A stretch of 64,000 nt of DNA from Chloroflexota bacterium (GCA_028875655.1 JAPPCX010000006.1:1-64000), one strand, 5' to 3'; numbered from the stretch's first letter, positions 18,811 through 28,986 are shown. The notes: a model not told the origin generated them from the letters alone. Made by a program: numbers and translations.

Positions 18811-19913
18811 CGGTCCACCTCACCCATGTTTATGTCAACGCTGCCCAGCGAAACGATCATGTCCGCCAGCTTCCAGCCCAGCAGCAGGTGCTCGGTGATG
18901 GTCAGATTGATCAGCGATGGGGAGCGGATTTTGCATCGGTAAGGCGACACTCCGCCGTCACTCACCAGGAAAAACCCCAGTTCTCCTTTGGACGCTTCAA
19001 CGCGCCCGTAGGCTTCAGCTCCAGGCTCAGCCCGCAGCACCATCGGCAGCTCCAGCCGCACCGGCCCCGGTTCAATTTGGGCGATGCACTGTCTCACTAT
19101 GCGCAGACTTTGGCGCACTTCCTGCATCCGCACCCAGAATCGGTCGTAGTTGTCCCCAGTGTTCCCCACCGGCACGTCAAACTCCACCTGGTCATAGGCG
19201 TCGTAGGGCGCCATCTTCCGCCAGTCCCAGTTGATTCCGCTCGCCCGCAGCACCGGTCCGCTCACCGAGCAGTTGATGGCTACGTCGGCGGGCAGCGGGC
19301 TGACCCCCCGGGTGCGCACCATCAGGATCTCGTTGTTCAGGAGCAGGTTCTCGATCTCTTCCAGTTCGCCCTCAAAGTCGTCCAGGAACTGGTCCAGGGC
19401 CGGCCAAAAATCCGTCGGCGCGTCCGAGAAAACACCACCCGGCCGCATGTAACTCACCGTAATCCGCGCGCCGCACAGCATCTCGAACAGGTCAAGGATG
19501 CGCTCCCGGCTGCGGAAGGTGTACATCAGCGGCGTTCCGAACGCGCCAAGCTCCTGCACGAAGAAGCCGACGGCGATCAGGTGACTGGCGATGCGCTGCA
19601 ACTCCGCCGCCAGCGTGCGCAGGTATTTACCCCGCGGCGGCGGTTCAATCCCCAGCAACTGCTCCACCGCTAGACAGTACGCCTGGTTATTGATCATCGA
19701 AGACGTGTAGTCCAGACGGTCGGTCAGCGTCACCACCTGTACGTAGTTGCGTTCCTCGGCCAGTTTCTCCGTGCCCCGGTGCAGGTAGCCCAGCACCGGC
19801 TCCACCTCAACAATGTCCTCGCCGTCGAACGTGATGCGAACCCGGAACACCCCGTGCGTGCTTGGGTGCTGCGGCCCAACGTTGACCGTCATCGGTTCGG
19901 TGCGAATCGTCAT
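18807..19913 (-). CDS. nuoD: NADH-quinone oxidoreductase subunit D
   Basis: The 49-kDa quinone-site subunit, related to the NiFe-hydrogenase large subunit. 368 residues. It begins with VNVGPQHPSTHGVFR, whose histidine region lines the quinone pocket, and includes DRLDYTSSM. The C-terminal DINMGEVDR is the family ending. It is separate from nuoC, not fused. Confidence 0.95.
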   Translation of the reverse strand: MTIRTEPMTVNVGPQHPSTHGVFRVRITFDGEDIVEVEPVLGYLHRGTEKLAEERNYVQVVTLTDRLDYTSSMINNQAYCLAVEQLLGIEPPPRGKYLRTLAAELQRIASHLIAVGFFVQELGAFGTPLMYTFRSRERILDLFEMLCGARITVSYMRPGGVFSDAPTDFWPALDQFLDDFEGELEEIENLLLNNEILMVRTRGVSPLPADVAINCSVSGPVLRASGINWDWRKMAPYDAYDQVEFDVPVGNTGDNYDRFWVRMQEVRQSLRIVRQCIAQIEPGPVRLELPMVLRAEPGAEAYGRVEASKGELGFFLVSDGGVSPYRCKIRSPSLINLTITEHLLLGWKLADMIVSLGSVDINMGEVDR

Positions 19914-19934
19914 AGTGAATGTTCCACGCTTCGC

Positions 19935-20378
19935 CTACAAAAAATCCTTGCGCAGCGGATGACCGTCAAACCCTTCCCACAGCATGATCCGCTTCATGTT
20001 GGGATGCCCGGTAAACCGTATCCCCATCAGGTCCCAGATTTCCCGTTCCTGGAAATCCGCGCCTTTCCACACGTTCACCACCGAGGCTGCCGTAGGCTCC
20101 TCTCGCCCATAGACCCGGCTACGCACCACGCCGGTGTGTTCTTTCGCCAGCGACATGAGATGGTACACCAACTCAAAATGCTCCACGAAGTCAATCGCGC
20201 TGATGGCGTTCAGAAACGCGAAATCGATATCAGGGTCGTCATGCAGGAAAGCCGCCACCGAAGCCATCGCCTCGGGCCTCACCCACACCGCGGCGTCGTC
20301 CCACTCAACCACCGCGTCCGGCGTAGCTTCCTGCAAACGCCGGGCCAGGGTTTCGCCGGGTATAGCCGCCAACGTCAC
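19935..20378 (-). CDS. nuoC: NADH-quinone oxidoreductase subunit C
   Basis: The 30-kDa subunit of the complex I connecting module, 147 residues. [20 protein letters not shown] and the C-terminal GHPLRKDF are the family signature. The GTG start at 20378 overlaps the nuoB stop as GTGA, a typical coupled start, and gives the expected N-terminus; the frame remains open upstream inside nuoB. Confidence 0.92.
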   Translation of the reverse strand: MTLAAIPGETLARRLQEATPDAVVEWDDAAVWVRPEAMASVAAFLHDDPDIDFAFLNAISAIDFVEHFELVYHLMSLAKEHTGVVRSRVYGREEPTAASVVNVWKGADFQEREIWDLMGIRFTGHPNMKRIMLWEGFDGHPLRKDFL

Positions 20379-21007
20379 GGCTTGAAGCTCCGGTCGCCGA
20401 TGTTCCGGTACTTCTTGATCTTCTCGTGGAGTTCCATGATGCCGTACAGCAGCGCGTCCGGGCGGGGCGGACACCCCGGCACGTACACGTCCACCGGCAC
20501 GATGTGATCCACACCCGGAACCACGCTGTACGAGCCGAAGTACGGCCCGCCGCTGGTCGCGCATACCCCCATGGAAATCACCCAGCGCGGTTCGGCCATC
20601 TGCTCGTAAATCCGCTTGATCGGCGGCGCCATCTTCCAGGTCACCGTCCCCGCCACGATCATCAGGTCGGCCTGCCGCGGGGAGGCGCGGAATACTTCCA
20701 TCCCGAACCGCGAGATGTCAAAGCGCCCCATCGCCGTCGCCATCATCTCGAACGCGCAGCACGCCAGCCCGAATGACACCGGCCAGAGGGCCGACTTGCG
20801 GCTCCAGTTCACCAGCGCGTCCACCGACGTTACCATGAGGTTGCGCTTCAGGTCGTCAGGAACTTCGATCGCCGGCACTTCGATGGGCGATTGAGACGCC
20901 GCGATGAGATCATTCACCAACTGGCCTTCGGAGCGGTCGATCTCCCAAGTCCGGCTGTGCAGCGGTCCGCCCACCGAAGGCAGTTCAAAATGCGTCGATT
21001 CCACCAT
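20375..21007 (-). CDS. nuoB: NADH-quinone oxidoreductase subunit B
   Basis: Carries the terminal Fe-S cluster N2. The four ligands are C83 and C84 in [10 protein letters not shown]149 in GVCATSGG and C179 in VPGCPPRP. The 210-residue length includes about 50 extra N-terminal residues, rich in Ser, Glu and Pro, before the core. The ATG at 21007 lies 4 nt after the nuoA stop; the frame continues further up but overlaps nuoA. Confidence 0.94.
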   Translation of the reverse strand: MVESTHFELPSVGGPLHSRTWEIDRSEGQLVNDLIAASQSPIEVPAIEVPDDLKRNLMVTSVDALVNWSRKSALWPVSFGLACCAFEMMATAMGRFDISRFGMEVFRASPRQADLMIVAGTVTWKMAPPIKRIYEQMAEPRWVISMGVCATSGGPYFGSYSVVPGVDHIVPVDVYVPGCPPRPDALLYGIMELHEKIKKYRNIGDRSFKP

Positions 21008-21011
21008 GTCG

Positions 21012-21398
21012 CTACCCTTGCCACTCCAGGTCCCGCTTGCGCCAGGCGTACGCCCACGCCAGCAGCAGGATGCCAACGAACACTGCCATCTCAATCAGGG
21101 CAAACAACTCCAGCGTGAGGAACTTCGTCGCCCACGGATACAGGAACACTACTTCTACGTCGAAAATCACAAACAGGATGGCGAACATGTAATACCGAAA
21201 CTGGAACCGGTTCCACGTCCCGCCAATGGTCTGCACACCGCACTCGTAGGTGTCGTGCTTCACCGCGTCCGGGCGCGCCGGCCGTATCCCCAACCGCGAA
21301 AGCGCATACGACGCCCCCAGCATACTGCAAGGAACGATTATGGAAAGCGCCAGAAAGATGGCGATCAGGCCGTATTGACCAAAATAATCTTCTAGCAT
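21012..21398 (-). CDS. nuoA: NADH-quinone oxidoreductase subunit A
   Basis: Three-helix membrane subunit of complex I, about 128 residues. The loop [20 protein letters not shown] and the helix [15 protein letters not shown] with its conserved Asp/Glu are diagnostic. The start at 21398 ([10 protein letters not shown]) gives the usual length; in-frame starts further up (for example near 21491) would place it at the promoter. It is the first gene of the operon. Confidence 0.93.
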   Translation of the reverse strand: MLEDYFGQYGLIAIFLALSIIVPCSMLGASYALSRLGIRPARPDAVKHDTYECGVQTIGGTWNRFQFRYYMFAILFVIFDVEVVFLYPWATKFLTLELFALIEMAVFVGILLLAWAYAWRKRDLEWQG

Positions 21399-21489
21399 CT
21401 CGGTGCTTTGCCCCCTCGCCAAAGCAGTCCCTGCCGGACCGTAAGGTTCGTCGAGCGGCCGCGAACCGTCTGGCTGAATGAGCGGCGGC

Positions 21490-21498
21490 ATTATATCA
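21490..21498 (-). promoter_or_regulatory. Extended -10 promoter of the nuo operon
   Basis: On the reverse strand the sequence TGATATAAT is a perfect extended -10 element (TGnTATAAT), about 90 bp before nuoA and in the 141-bp gap between divergent nuoA and the hydrolase gene. The -35 region is poor, as often with extended -10 promoters. Confidence 0.6.
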
Positions 21499-21539
21499 TA
21501 ACCACGTTCCGAAAAGCCTAAGCCTTTCAAGGCCGTCAT

Positions 21540-22424
21540 ATGACCACACGACAGACATACCAAGATTGGACCAGCCGCTACATCCACGCCAACGGCATCC
21601 GCCACCACTACCTGGAATGGGGCGAACCTGACGCGCCGCCGCTGCTCATGCTCCACGCCACCGGACTTTGCGCCTGGCCCTGGAAACCCATCGCCCGCCG
21701 CCTGTCCGCAAAATACCGAGTGCTGGCCTTCGACCAACGCGGCCACGGCGACACCGACCCGTCCGACAAGGGCTATCGTTTCGAGTACGCCGGCGAAGAC
21801 CTGGCCGCCATCGTGGGCGCTATGGAACTGGAGACTCCCCGTGTAGTCGGCCACTCTTCCGGTGGTCTGGCAACCATCATCGCCGCCAACCTCCTACCCG
21901 ATCGGTTCGGCCCCGTTGTTCTCGTTGAAACTCGCGTCAGCAACGACGCTCCCACTGCGCCCACGCAGGACCTCAATCGCCGCGCCGAGCGCACCCGCAT
22001 GAAACGCCCGATCTGGGACACCCGCCAGGCCATGTTCGAAGCCTATCGCACTCGCGCCGCCTTCAAGGATTGGCAGGACGAACCCTACCGGCAGTTCATT
22101 GAAGGCGGAACCCGGTTGCTTTCCGATGGCCGCGCCGAGCTGAAATGCCACCCGGAAACCGAAGCTACCTTCTACGGTATGCGGGACGACCTGGCGATCC
22201 GGCGATACCTGGAAAACCTGGCCGGCGATTGGCTGCTGCTACTGGCCGATTATCCCGGGTGTCAGCGTACCGACGATACCGGCATCCAACAGTTCCAACA
22301 ACTTGTTCACGGCGCGGAAGTGAAACCGATGGGCAAGGGCAGCCACTTCCTCCCCATGGAATACCCCGACGACGTGCTGGCCGTCATCGAACCCTGGTTT
22401 GACTGCAAAATAGCTGCGCCGTAA
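21540..22424 (+). CDS. Alpha/beta hydrolase
   Basis: A 294-residue alpha/beta-hydrolase fold protein. The nucleophile elbow is GHSSGG (S106), DQRGHGDTDPS is the typical strand-4 loop, and the C-terminal GKGSHFLPMEYPD supplies the catalytic histidine. The substrate cannot be read from sequence. It begins the forward cluster with a CaiB-type CoA-transferase 27 bp downstream, which suggests a role in ester or acyl-CoA catabolism. Confidence 0.85.
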   Translation: MTTRQTYQDWTSRYIHANGIRHHYLEWGEPDAPPLLMLHATGLCAWPWKPIARRLSAKYRVLAFDQRGHGDTDPSDKGYRFEYAGEDLAAIVGAMELETPRVVGHSSGGLATIIAANLLPDRFGPVVLVETRVSNDAPTAPTQDLNRRAERTRMKRPIWDTRQAMFEAYRTRAAFKDWQDEPYRQFIEGGTRLLSDGRAELKCHPETEATFYGMRDDLAIRRYLENLAGDWLLLLADYPGCQRTDDTGIQQFQQLVHGAEVKPMGKGSHFLPMEYPDDVLAVIEPWFDCKIAAP

Positions 22425-22451
22425 CATCAAGATGCCCCCTTTAGGAGCAAC

Positions 22452-23699
22452 ATGACCGACGACTCTCCCGAAATTAACGTCTCCGCCTCAGGCCCGCTCG
22501 CCGGCCTGCGCGTCCTGGACCTGTCCATCATCGTCGCCGGCGGCACGGCTTCCTCGCTCATGGCCGACTTCGGCGCCGAGGTCGTCAAGGTCGAGCGACC
22601 CGGCGCCGGCGATCCTCTGCGCAACTGGGGCCCTTTCTACAACGGCGTGTCCCTCTGGTGGAAAGTCCACTCCCGCAACAAGCAGTCCATCACCCTCAAC
22701 ATGGCCGACCCAATGGGCCAAGACTTGCTCAAGCGCCTCGCGTCTCAGGCCGACATCCTCATCGAAGGTTTCCGCCCCGGAACTTTGGAACGGTGGAACT
22801 TGGGCCCTCACGATCTCCACGCGCCGGACGTCAACCCCGGCCTCATCATTTTGCGTTTCTCCGGATTCGGTCAAACCGGTCCCTACAAAGACCGCCCCGG
22901 CTTCGGCACCATCGCCGAGTGCATGAGCGGCTACATCGGAATGACCGGCTTCCCGGACACCCCGCCGAATCTGCCGCCCGTCCCGCTGGCCGACGAGATC
23001 GCCGGCGTCTTCGGCGCAATGGCCGGCATGATGGCCATCTACCGCCGCGACGCCGACCGCCGCGGCGAGCAGCCCGGCGCCGGCCAGGTGGTTGACCTCT
23101 CGCTGTTCGAGCCGCTGTTCCGTCTCTGCATCCCCCATTTGACCATTTACGATCGCCTCGGCGAAATCCGCGAGCGCATCGGCAACGATTTTCCCGATGC
23201 CGCGCCGCGCAGCCTCTACCGCACTGCCGATGACCGCTGGCTCGGCCTGTCTGCCACTTCCCAAAACACCTGGGAGGGACTGGCCCGCGCCATGGGATTC
23301 GACGCGCTGCTCGACGACCCCCGTTTCGCTAGCAACGCCGCCCGCCTGGACAACAAGGACGCTCTCAACGAGGTTCTCCAGTCCTGGCTTAGCAGCCGTC
23401 TCACCGATGACGTCATGGATGAGCTGATTCCTGCCGGGGGCGTGGTAGGCCCGGTGTACAACAGCGCCGACATCATGGCCGACCCACACTACCAGCAGCG
23501 CGACGACATCGTGGAAATCGACGATCCGGAACTCGGACACACCAAAATGCTCGGCCTGGTCCCCAAGTTCAGCGACACACCAGGCCAACTCCGCCACATG
23601 GGCCCCACCGTAGGCGAGCATAACGCCTCCGTGTACGGCGACTGGCTTGGCCTCAACGACGGCGATCTGGAAGTTCTGTCAGCGCAAGGTATCATCTAG
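22452..23699 (+). CDS. CaiB/BaiF family (type III) CoA-transferase
   Basis: Moves CoA between carboxylic acids. The 415-residue protein begins with GLRVLDLSIIVAGG and has MADFGAEVVKVERPGAGDP, the CoA-binding N-terminal block. D181 in PLADEIAGVFGA aligns with the catalytic aspartate of the family. The C-terminal GEHNASVYGDWLG is the usual ending. AGGAG precedes the ATG. The substrate is unknown; it is one of three such genes in the window. Confidence 0.9.
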   Translation: MTDDSPEINVSASGPLAGLRVLDLSIIVAGGTASSLMADFGAEVVKVERPGAGDPLRNWGPFYNGVSLWWKVHSRNKQSITLNMADPMGQDLLKRLASQADILIEGFRPGTLERWNLGPHDLHAPDVNPGLIILRFSGFGQTGPYKDRPGFGTIAECMSGYIGMTGFPDTPPNLPPVPLADEIAGVFGAMAGMMAIYRRDADRRGEQPGAGQVVDLSLFEPLFRLCIPHLTIYDRLGEIRERIGNDFPDAAPRSLYRTADDRWLGLSATSQNTWEGLARAMGFDALLDDPRFASNAARLDNKDALNEVLQSWLSSRLTDDVMDELIPAGGVVGPVYNSADIMADPHYQQRDDIVEIDDPELGHTKMLGLVPKFSDTPGQLRHMGPTVGEHNASVYGDWLGLNDGDLEVLSAQGII

Positions 23700-23701
23700 C
23701 C

Positions 23702-24313
23702 ATGCCATCCCCCACCCTCCTGGTAGCCACCCGTAACCCCGGCAAGATGCGCGAGTACCGCCAACTCCTCGCCGACTATTCTGGCCGCCTGATCTCTCTG
23801 GACGATGCCGGCGTGCCCGACGAAGTGGAGGAAACCGGCGACACCTTCCACGCCAACGCTATCCTCAAGGCCGCCACCTACGCCAGCCTGTCCGGTCACC
23901 TCACCATCTCTGACGACTCCGGCCTCGAAGTCCACGCCCTGGGCGGAGATCCGGGCGTGTACTCAGCCCGCTACGGCGGCGACGCCTGCCAATCCGACGC
24001 CGACCGCGTAATTCTCCTGCTGCAAAACCTCGCCCACGTCCCCTGGGAGCAACGCATCGCCCGCTTCCGTTGCTGCACCGCCATCGCCGACCCTCGCGCT
24101 GGCGGCGAGCCCCACGTCGCCACCGTCGTAGGATCCGTCGCCGGGATGATACAATACGAACCGGCGGGCGAGCACGGCTTCGGGTATGATCCGGTCTTCT
24201 ATCTCCCGTCCTACGGCGCCACCATGGCTGAATTGCCGTTGGCGGCCAAAAACCGGGTCAGCCACCGCACCGACGCCGCCCGCAAAGCCCGGCAGATTCT
24301 CAACAGCCTATGA
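23702..24313 (+). CDS. rdgB: dITP/XTP pyrophosphatase (RdgB/HAM1)
   Basis: House-cleaning enzyme that hydrolyses non-canonical purine nucleoside triphosphates. The 203-residue protein has ATRNPGKMREY at the N-terminus, the DDSGLEV.ALGG.PGVYSARY block with the metal-binding residues, and FGYDPVFY. It lies 2 bp after the CoA-transferase gene and overlaps moaA by 4 bp. Confidence 0.95.
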   Translation: MPSPTLLVATRNPGKMREYRQLLADYSGRLISLDDAGVPDEVEETGDTFHANAILKAATYASLSGHLTISDDSGLEVHALGGDPGVYSARYGGDACQSDADRVILLLQNLAHVPWEQRIARFRCCTAIADPRAGGEPHVATVVGSVAGMIQYEPAGEHGFGYDPVFYLPSYGATMAELPLAAKNRVSHRTDAARKARQILNSL

Positions 24314-25329
24314 TTACCGACCTCTTCGGCAGACTCCTCCGCGACCTCCGTATATCGGTCACCGACCGCTGCAACTTCCGCTGCCCCTACTGCATGCCTG
24401 CCGAGATATTCGGCGAGGCTTACCAGTTCCTGCCCAAAGACGAGATCCTGACGTTCGAGGAAATCGCCCGCCTGTCCGGCTTGTTCGTGCAACTTGGCGT
24501 CAACAAGCTGCGCATCACCGGCGGCGAACCCCTGCTCCGCGTTGACCTGCCCAAACTCATCTCGCAACTGTCCGCCATCCCCGGCGCCGATGACATCACC
24601 CTGACCACTAACGGTTACCTGCTCGCCCAGCAAGCCCAGCAACTCGCCGACGCCGGCCTCCACCGCATCACCGTCAGCCTCGACTCGCTGGACGACGAGG
24701 TTTTCAAGCAGATGAACGGTCGCGGATTCGGAACCCGTCGCGTCCTCGACGGCATCAAGCGCGCCTCCGACGCCGGATTAGTCCCCCTCAAGATCAACGC
24801 CGTCGTGCAGAAGGGCGTCAACGACCACACCATCGTTGACCTCGCCCGCCATTTCAAGGGCAGCGGCCACATCCTCCGGTTCATCGAGTACATGGACGTG
24901 GGCAACCGCAACGGCTGGAAGCTCGACGAGGTCGTGCCCGCCGCCGAGATCATCACTCGCATCGACGCCGAACTCCCCCTGGAGCCGGCCGACGCCAACT
25001 ATGTCGGCGAAGTCGCCAAACGGTGGCGCTACCGGGACGGCGGCGGCGAAATCGGCGTCATCGCGTCCGTAACCCAGCCCTTCTGCGCCGACTGCACCCG
25101 CGCCCGCCTCTCCACCGACGGCAAGATCTACACCTGCCTCTTCGCCACCGACGGCATTGACCTCCGCGGCCCCATGCGCGACGGCGCAACTGACGCAGAA
25201 CTCAGCGACATCATCACCGGAGTCTGGAACGTCCGCCGCGACCGTTACTCAGAAATCCGTACCGAGTTCACTACCGCCGAAACCGCCAACGCCCGCCCCA
25301 AGGTCGAAATGTACCAAATCGGAGGCTGA
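24310..25329 (+). CDS. moaA: GTP 3',8-cyclase (molybdenum cofactor synthesis)
   Basis: Radical-SAM enzyme for the first step of molybdopterin synthesis. 339 residues. C21, C25 and C28 (CNFRCPYC) hold the SAM cluster. C259, C262 and C276 hold the second, GTP-binding 4Fe-4S cluster. The C-terminus ends in GG, required for activity in this family. Its ATG overlaps the rdgB stop (ATGA). Confidence 0.96.
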   Translation: MITDLFGRLLRDLRISVTDRCNFRCPYCMPAEIFGEAYQFLPKDEILTFEEIARLSGLFVQLGVNKLRITGGEPLLRVDLPKLISQLSAIPGADDITLTTNGYLLAQQAQQLADAGLHRITVSLDSLDDEVFKQMNGRGFGTRRVLDGIKRASDAGLVPLKINAVVQKGVNDHTIVDLARHFKGSGHILRFIEYMDVGNRNGWKLDEVVPAAEIITRIDAELPLEPADANYVGEVAKRWRYRDGGGEIGVIASVTQPFCADCTRARLSTDGKIYTCLFATDGIDLRGPMRDGATDAELSDIITGVWNVRRDRYSEIRTEFTTAETANARPKVEMYQIGG

Positions 25330-25331
25330 CC

Positions 25332-25828
<497 letters not shown>

Positions 25829-25832
<4 letters not shown>

Positions 25833-26197
25833 ACTCCGCGCCGCTGCGCCTCCTGCGAAAGCGCCCGCACCGCCGCTGCCAGGTAGATCAGGTACTCCTC
25901 AGCCGACAAATCATCCAGCGGCTTGAATTCCTCCACCTGGTCAACTTCCAGCACGCCCACCACTCCCGGAATCGCGGTCACGTCCAGTTCTGCGATCATC
26001 CCGTCCGGCGTAACCACCACGCACCCCCGGTCGGTCTTCGGATTCAGCGCCGGCTCCAACTCCACCGCCTGGATTGTCGTCATCCCCAGGAACGCCGGAA
26101 ACGGAACCAACCGGCCGCACAAGTCTGCCAGCACAGCTTCCAGCTTGCCGGCGGTTTCGTCCAAAATCTCATCTATCTCAGTAGTCAACTCGCCCAT
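25829..26197 (-). CDS. Hypothetical protein
   Basis: A 122-residue acidic protein with no family recognised. The N-terminal third is helical ([22 protein letters not shown]). The middle has a beta-rich stretch ([22 protein letters not shown]). The C-terminus is helical ([20 protein letters not shown]). No signal peptide or membrane segment is seen. The ATG at 26197 is preferred; TTG at 26203 is also in frame. Codon use resembles neighbouring genes, which supports it being real. Confidence 0.6.
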
Positions 26198-26210
26198 CAC
26201 CAATCAGCGA

Positions 26211-26240
26211 AATCCTGTCTATCCTGTTCATCCATGCAAA
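26211..26240. repeat. Dispersed repeat (ATCCTGTCTATCCTG family)
   Basis: This AT-balanced sequence ends in CATCCATGCAAA. Related copies lie at 40020-40048, 40813-40841 and 44535-44555, all in intergenic DNA on the forward strand. Confidence 0.65.
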
Positions 26241-26343
26241 AACTGCCAATCCCGACTCACCCGCAATTGACAATCCGCCGAACCCCGCCTTACCATGTTC
26301 CAACGCGCGGCAACAGCGACGACTGGTCGGGGCTGCGCGGGTT

Positions 26344-26418
26344 GGCGACGTAGCTCAGTGGCAGAGCGGGCGCTTCATAAGCGCTAGGTCGTTGGTTCGA
26401 ATCCATCCGTCGCCACCA
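26344..26418 (+). tRNA. tRNA with CAT anticodon (Met elongator or Ile2)
   Basis: The cloverleaf folds well. Acceptor GGCGACG/CGTCGCC, D-arm GCTC/GAGC, anticodon stem GGCGC/GCGCT around TTCATAA, T-loop TTCGAAT, and an encoded CCA end. The first pair is G-C and the stem lacks the three G:C pairs of initiator tRNA, so it is elongator Met or lysidine-type Ile2. Sequence alone does not decide between these. Confidence 0.93.
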
Positions 26419-26467
26419 TCTAGCCGGTTTCACCCCACCAACCGTCATTCCTAACCTTTCAACCGTC

Positions 26468-26487
26468 ATTCCCGCTTTCGCGGGAAT
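26468..26487. repeat. Palindromic repeat (ATTCCCGC/GCGGGAAT)
   Basis: Perfect 8-bp arms around TTTC. Copies lie at 40774-40793 (loop GAAA, i.e. inverted) and a degenerate one at 35274-35293. This REP-like element is widespread in bacteria. Confidence 0.75.
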
Positions 26488-26507
26488 CCAGCAGCCCAAA
26501 AGCACAC

Positions 26508-26535
26508 GGGCGGGTATGAAACCCGCCCTTTTTTT
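26508..26535 (+). terminator. Rho-independent terminator after the tRNA
   Basis: GGGCGGGT (26508-26515) pairs with ACCCGCCC (26521-26528) around ATGAA, followed by seven T. The T-run direction assigns it to forward-strand transcripts, that is the tRNA. Confidence 0.85.
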
Positions 26536-26555
26536 GCTTTCTTTGTCACCGGCCC

Positions 26556-27473
26556 CTATCGCTCCGGTTCCTCAAACCCCTCGCCCAACTCGCTCAGAAA
26601 CTGTTCAATCTCCGGTGACAGGGCCACCGCTTCCCCGGTATCCTCACCGCTTTCCTCAGCAGTCGCGCTCCCTTCGGCCTCATTGGAGTCGTAGTAGTCC
26701 TCCATCTGCTTGATCAGGCCTTGCAGGTCCGAGTTCCGCTCCACCGCCGCGTTCAACTCCCGGTATTGCCGCTGGCCCCTCCGCACCGGCGCCAAATCCG
26801 ACGGAATCTCGGGATATACCGAAGACAGCGCCTCAATCATACGCGCCGTGCCGTTGAAGTCCTCGTCCAGCTGCACGTACTGCGGCAGGTGCACCATGAA
26901 GTTGATGGACTCAATCCCCAACCGATCAATCCCGTCCGATACCAGGTTCATGATCGTCGTCGGCCCCTGGTACGTGCTGCGACGCAGCTTCAAGTTGGCC
27001 ACCGGCCGGATCTGCTCCACGCCCCCTAGCGAACCCGTCACCAGCAACGGCCGCGTGTGCGGCACCGTGTCGTACATCGCGCCCAGCCGACAATATCGCT
27101 TCACTCCAAACTTCTCCACCACTTCCAGGATGGAGTCCGTGTACGTCTCGCTGTTCGCGTGCGGCTCTCTCAGGTGCAGGAACAGGTAATCTCGCCCGGT
27201 CTCCGTCGTGGCGTACCGGATGATGCTGTTGGGAATCCGCACCCGCCGCTCGTTGTCCACCAGCCGCATGCTCGGCCTGTACCGGGTGAAATCAAAAAAC
27301 TCGCCCGGCCTTTTCAACCGTCCCAACTCCTTGGAGCCCAAGTAGCGTTCCAGTCGTTGGAGCGTCAGCGTTCCCACGCTGCCCACGTCCACCCACGGCC
27401 GGATCATGGCAAAAACGTGGGGGTCGTTCAACTCCGGCAACGGTTCTTGTATCTCAAATGCGCCGATCATCAT
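26556..27473 (-). CDS. PAC2 family protein (proteasome assembly chaperone-like)
   Basis: 305 residues. The PAC2 pattern is seen in the block YLFLHLREPH, then a paired-strand core (KRYCRLGAMYDTVPHTRP, LLVTGSLG) and the region GIESINFMVHLPQYVQ. The C-terminal 60 residues are acidic and low complexity, ending in a helical SPEIEQFLSELGEGFEEP. In bacteria these proteins often occur in lineages with proteasome or ATP-grasp systems; the actual role is unknown. The start at 27473 follows AAAGG. Confidence 0.75.
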   Translation of the reverse strand: MMIGAFEIQEPLPELNDPHVFAMIRPWVDVGSVGTLTLQRLERYLGSKELGRLKRPGEFFDFTRYRPSMRLVDNERRVRIPNSIIRYATTETGRDYLFLHLREPHANSETYTDSILEVVEKFGVKRYCRLGAMYDTVPHTRPLLVTGSLGGVEQIRPVANLKLRRSTYQGPTTIMNLVSDGIDRLGIESINFMVHLPQYVQLDEDFNGTARMIEALSSVYPEIPSDLAPVRRGQRQYRELNAAVERNSDLQGLIKQMEDYYDSNEAEGSATAEESGEDTGEAVALSPEIEQFLSELGEGFEEPER

Positions 27474-27647
27474 AATACCTTTATCTTGCCAGACCCGGCC
27501 CCGCAATTCAAGACACAACCGGTGAAAACCTTCGCCCATGAACCCAACCCACTACCTCAACTTCGTACACCAAAAGGTCGCCGCCGGCGACACTATGGTA
27601 TCCTTTACCCCCTTGATTCCCCTGATTGACCCGAGGTGATTCCCCAA

Positions 27648-28442
27648 ATGGTTTCCCACAGTGAGCGGATGGTCTCCGTCCGCAATGGTATGTTCAACGT
27701 CCAGGTCGCCGAGGGCGGTTCCGGCAACCCGCTGGTCTATCTTCACGGCGCCGGGGGATACGTCGGTTGGCCCGATTTCCTGGACCGGCTCGCCCAGGAT
27801 TACCATGTTTACGCGCCCGCTCACCCGGGAGTCGCCAACTCCACCGGACTGAACAACCTCGACGACCTCTGGGACCTCGTACAATTCTTTGAAGAATTCC
27901 TCGACGCTCTGGGCATTGCGAAGTGTCACCTCGTCGGCCATTCCTACGGCGGCTTTTGCGCCGCCGAACTGGCCGCCCACCGCCCCGACCGCATTGGGCG
28001 TCTGGTGCTTGTCAATTCCCTCGGCCTTTGGCTGGAAGACAAGCCCGTCGCCGACTTCTTCATCCTCACTCCCGACGAACGCCGCGAAATGCTCTGGCAC
28101 GACCCGGAAAGCGAATTGGCCCACGCCTACGTCGCTCAACCTGCCGAGCCGGAAGCCCGGCTGGAATATACCCTGGACCGCATCCAGACCCTGCAATCCG
28201 TCGCCAAGTTCACCTGGCCCATACCTGAGCGCGGCCTCACCAAGCGCGCCCACCGCATTACCATGCCAACACTCGTGGTGTGGGGCGATTCCGACCAGGT
28301 CATCCCGCCCGAATACGGCGCAGCCTTCCGCGATCTGCTGCCCAACGCCACCCTCACCGTAATCCCCGAGTGCGGCCACATCCCCCAGCTCGAACGCCCC
28401 GACGCCTTCTTCGATAGCGTCCTCGGCTTCCTCCACGACTAG
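27648..28442 (+). CDS. Alpha/beta hydrolase
   Basis: A 264-residue alpha/beta hydrolase with an intact triad: S99 in GHSYGG, Asp in VVWGDSDQVIPPEY and His in ECGHIPQLERP. The oxyanion-hole segment is LHGAGGY. It resembles C-C bond hydrolases and esterases of the meta-cleavage or haloalkane groups, but the substrate is not readable. The ATG at 27648 is preferred over GTG at 27636 because GAGGTGA lies 8 nt before it. Confidence 0.87.
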   Translation: MVSHSERMVSVRNGMFNVQVAEGGSGNPLVYLHGAGGYVGWPDFLDRLAQDYHVYAPAHPGVANSTGLNNLDDLWDLVQFFEEFLDALGIAKCHLVGHSYGGFCAAELAAHRPDRIGRLVLVNSLGLWLEDKPVADFFILTPDERREMLWHDPESELAHAYVAQPAEPEARLEYTLDRIQTLQSVAKFTWPIPERGLTKRAHRITMPTLVVWGDSDQVIPPEYGAAFRDLLPNATLTVIPECGHIPQLERPDAFFDSVLGFLHD

Positions 28443-28461
28443 CCCAATTAGGAGACCTGAA

Positions 28462-28986
28462 ATGCCCGTAGATTCCACCTTGCAGGACGCCATCAACCGG
28501 CACATCAACGCCGAGCTGTACTCCTCCTACCTCTACCTCTCCATGTCCACCTACTGCGACTCCATCGACCTGCCCGGCTTCGCCCACTGGATGCGTATCC
28601 AGAGCGAAGAAGAGTACACCCACGCGATGAAGTTCGTGGACTATCTTCAGGACCGCGACAGCCGCGTAACCCTCCTCCCCATCGAACAGCCGCCCGTCGA
28701 GTACGATTCCGTCGAGGATGTAATGCGCCAGACCCTGGCCCACGAGCAGCACGTGTCCGTCCTCATCAACGACCTCTACGGCGTGGCCGTCAGAGCCAGC
28801 GACTATGCCTCCCAGATAATGCTCCAATGGTTCATTACCGAGCAGGTCGAAGAGGAAAAAACCGCCCGCGACGTCATCGCCGCGCTGGAAATGGTCAAGG
28901 GCCGCAGCGATGCCCTCCTCCTGCTTGACCGCGAGATGGGCGCCCGTCCCGCCGCCTCCCCCATCGCCACCGATGTCGCCGCCTGA
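28462..28986 (+). CDS. ftnA: Non-haem ferritin
   Basis: Iron-storage ferritin of 174 residues. The four-helix bundle carries ferroxidase ligands: E18 in NAELYSSYLYLS, E50/E51 and H54 in QSEEEYTHAMKF, Glu in LAHEQHVSVLI and Gln/Glu in ITEQVEEE. AGGAG lies just before the ATG. There is no haem-binding Met, so it is FtnA- rather than Bfr-like. The downstream DinB-like gene starts 13 bp later. Confidence 0.93.
   Translation: MPVDSTLQDAINRHINAELYSSYLYLSMSTYCDSIDLPGFAHWMRIQSEEEYTHAMKFVDYLQDRDSRVTLLPIEQPPVEYDSVEDVMRQTLAHEQHVSVLINDLYGVAVRASDYASQIMLQWFITEQVEEEKTARDVIAALEMVKGRSDALLLLDREMGARPAASPIATDVAA

Noticed and set aside
10718-21398. A hydrogenase or Mrp antiporter operon
   Set aside because: NuoA, NuoC, NuoH, NuoJ and NuoK are all present with complex I motifs, and NuoD lacks the hydrogenase nickel-ligand cysteines.
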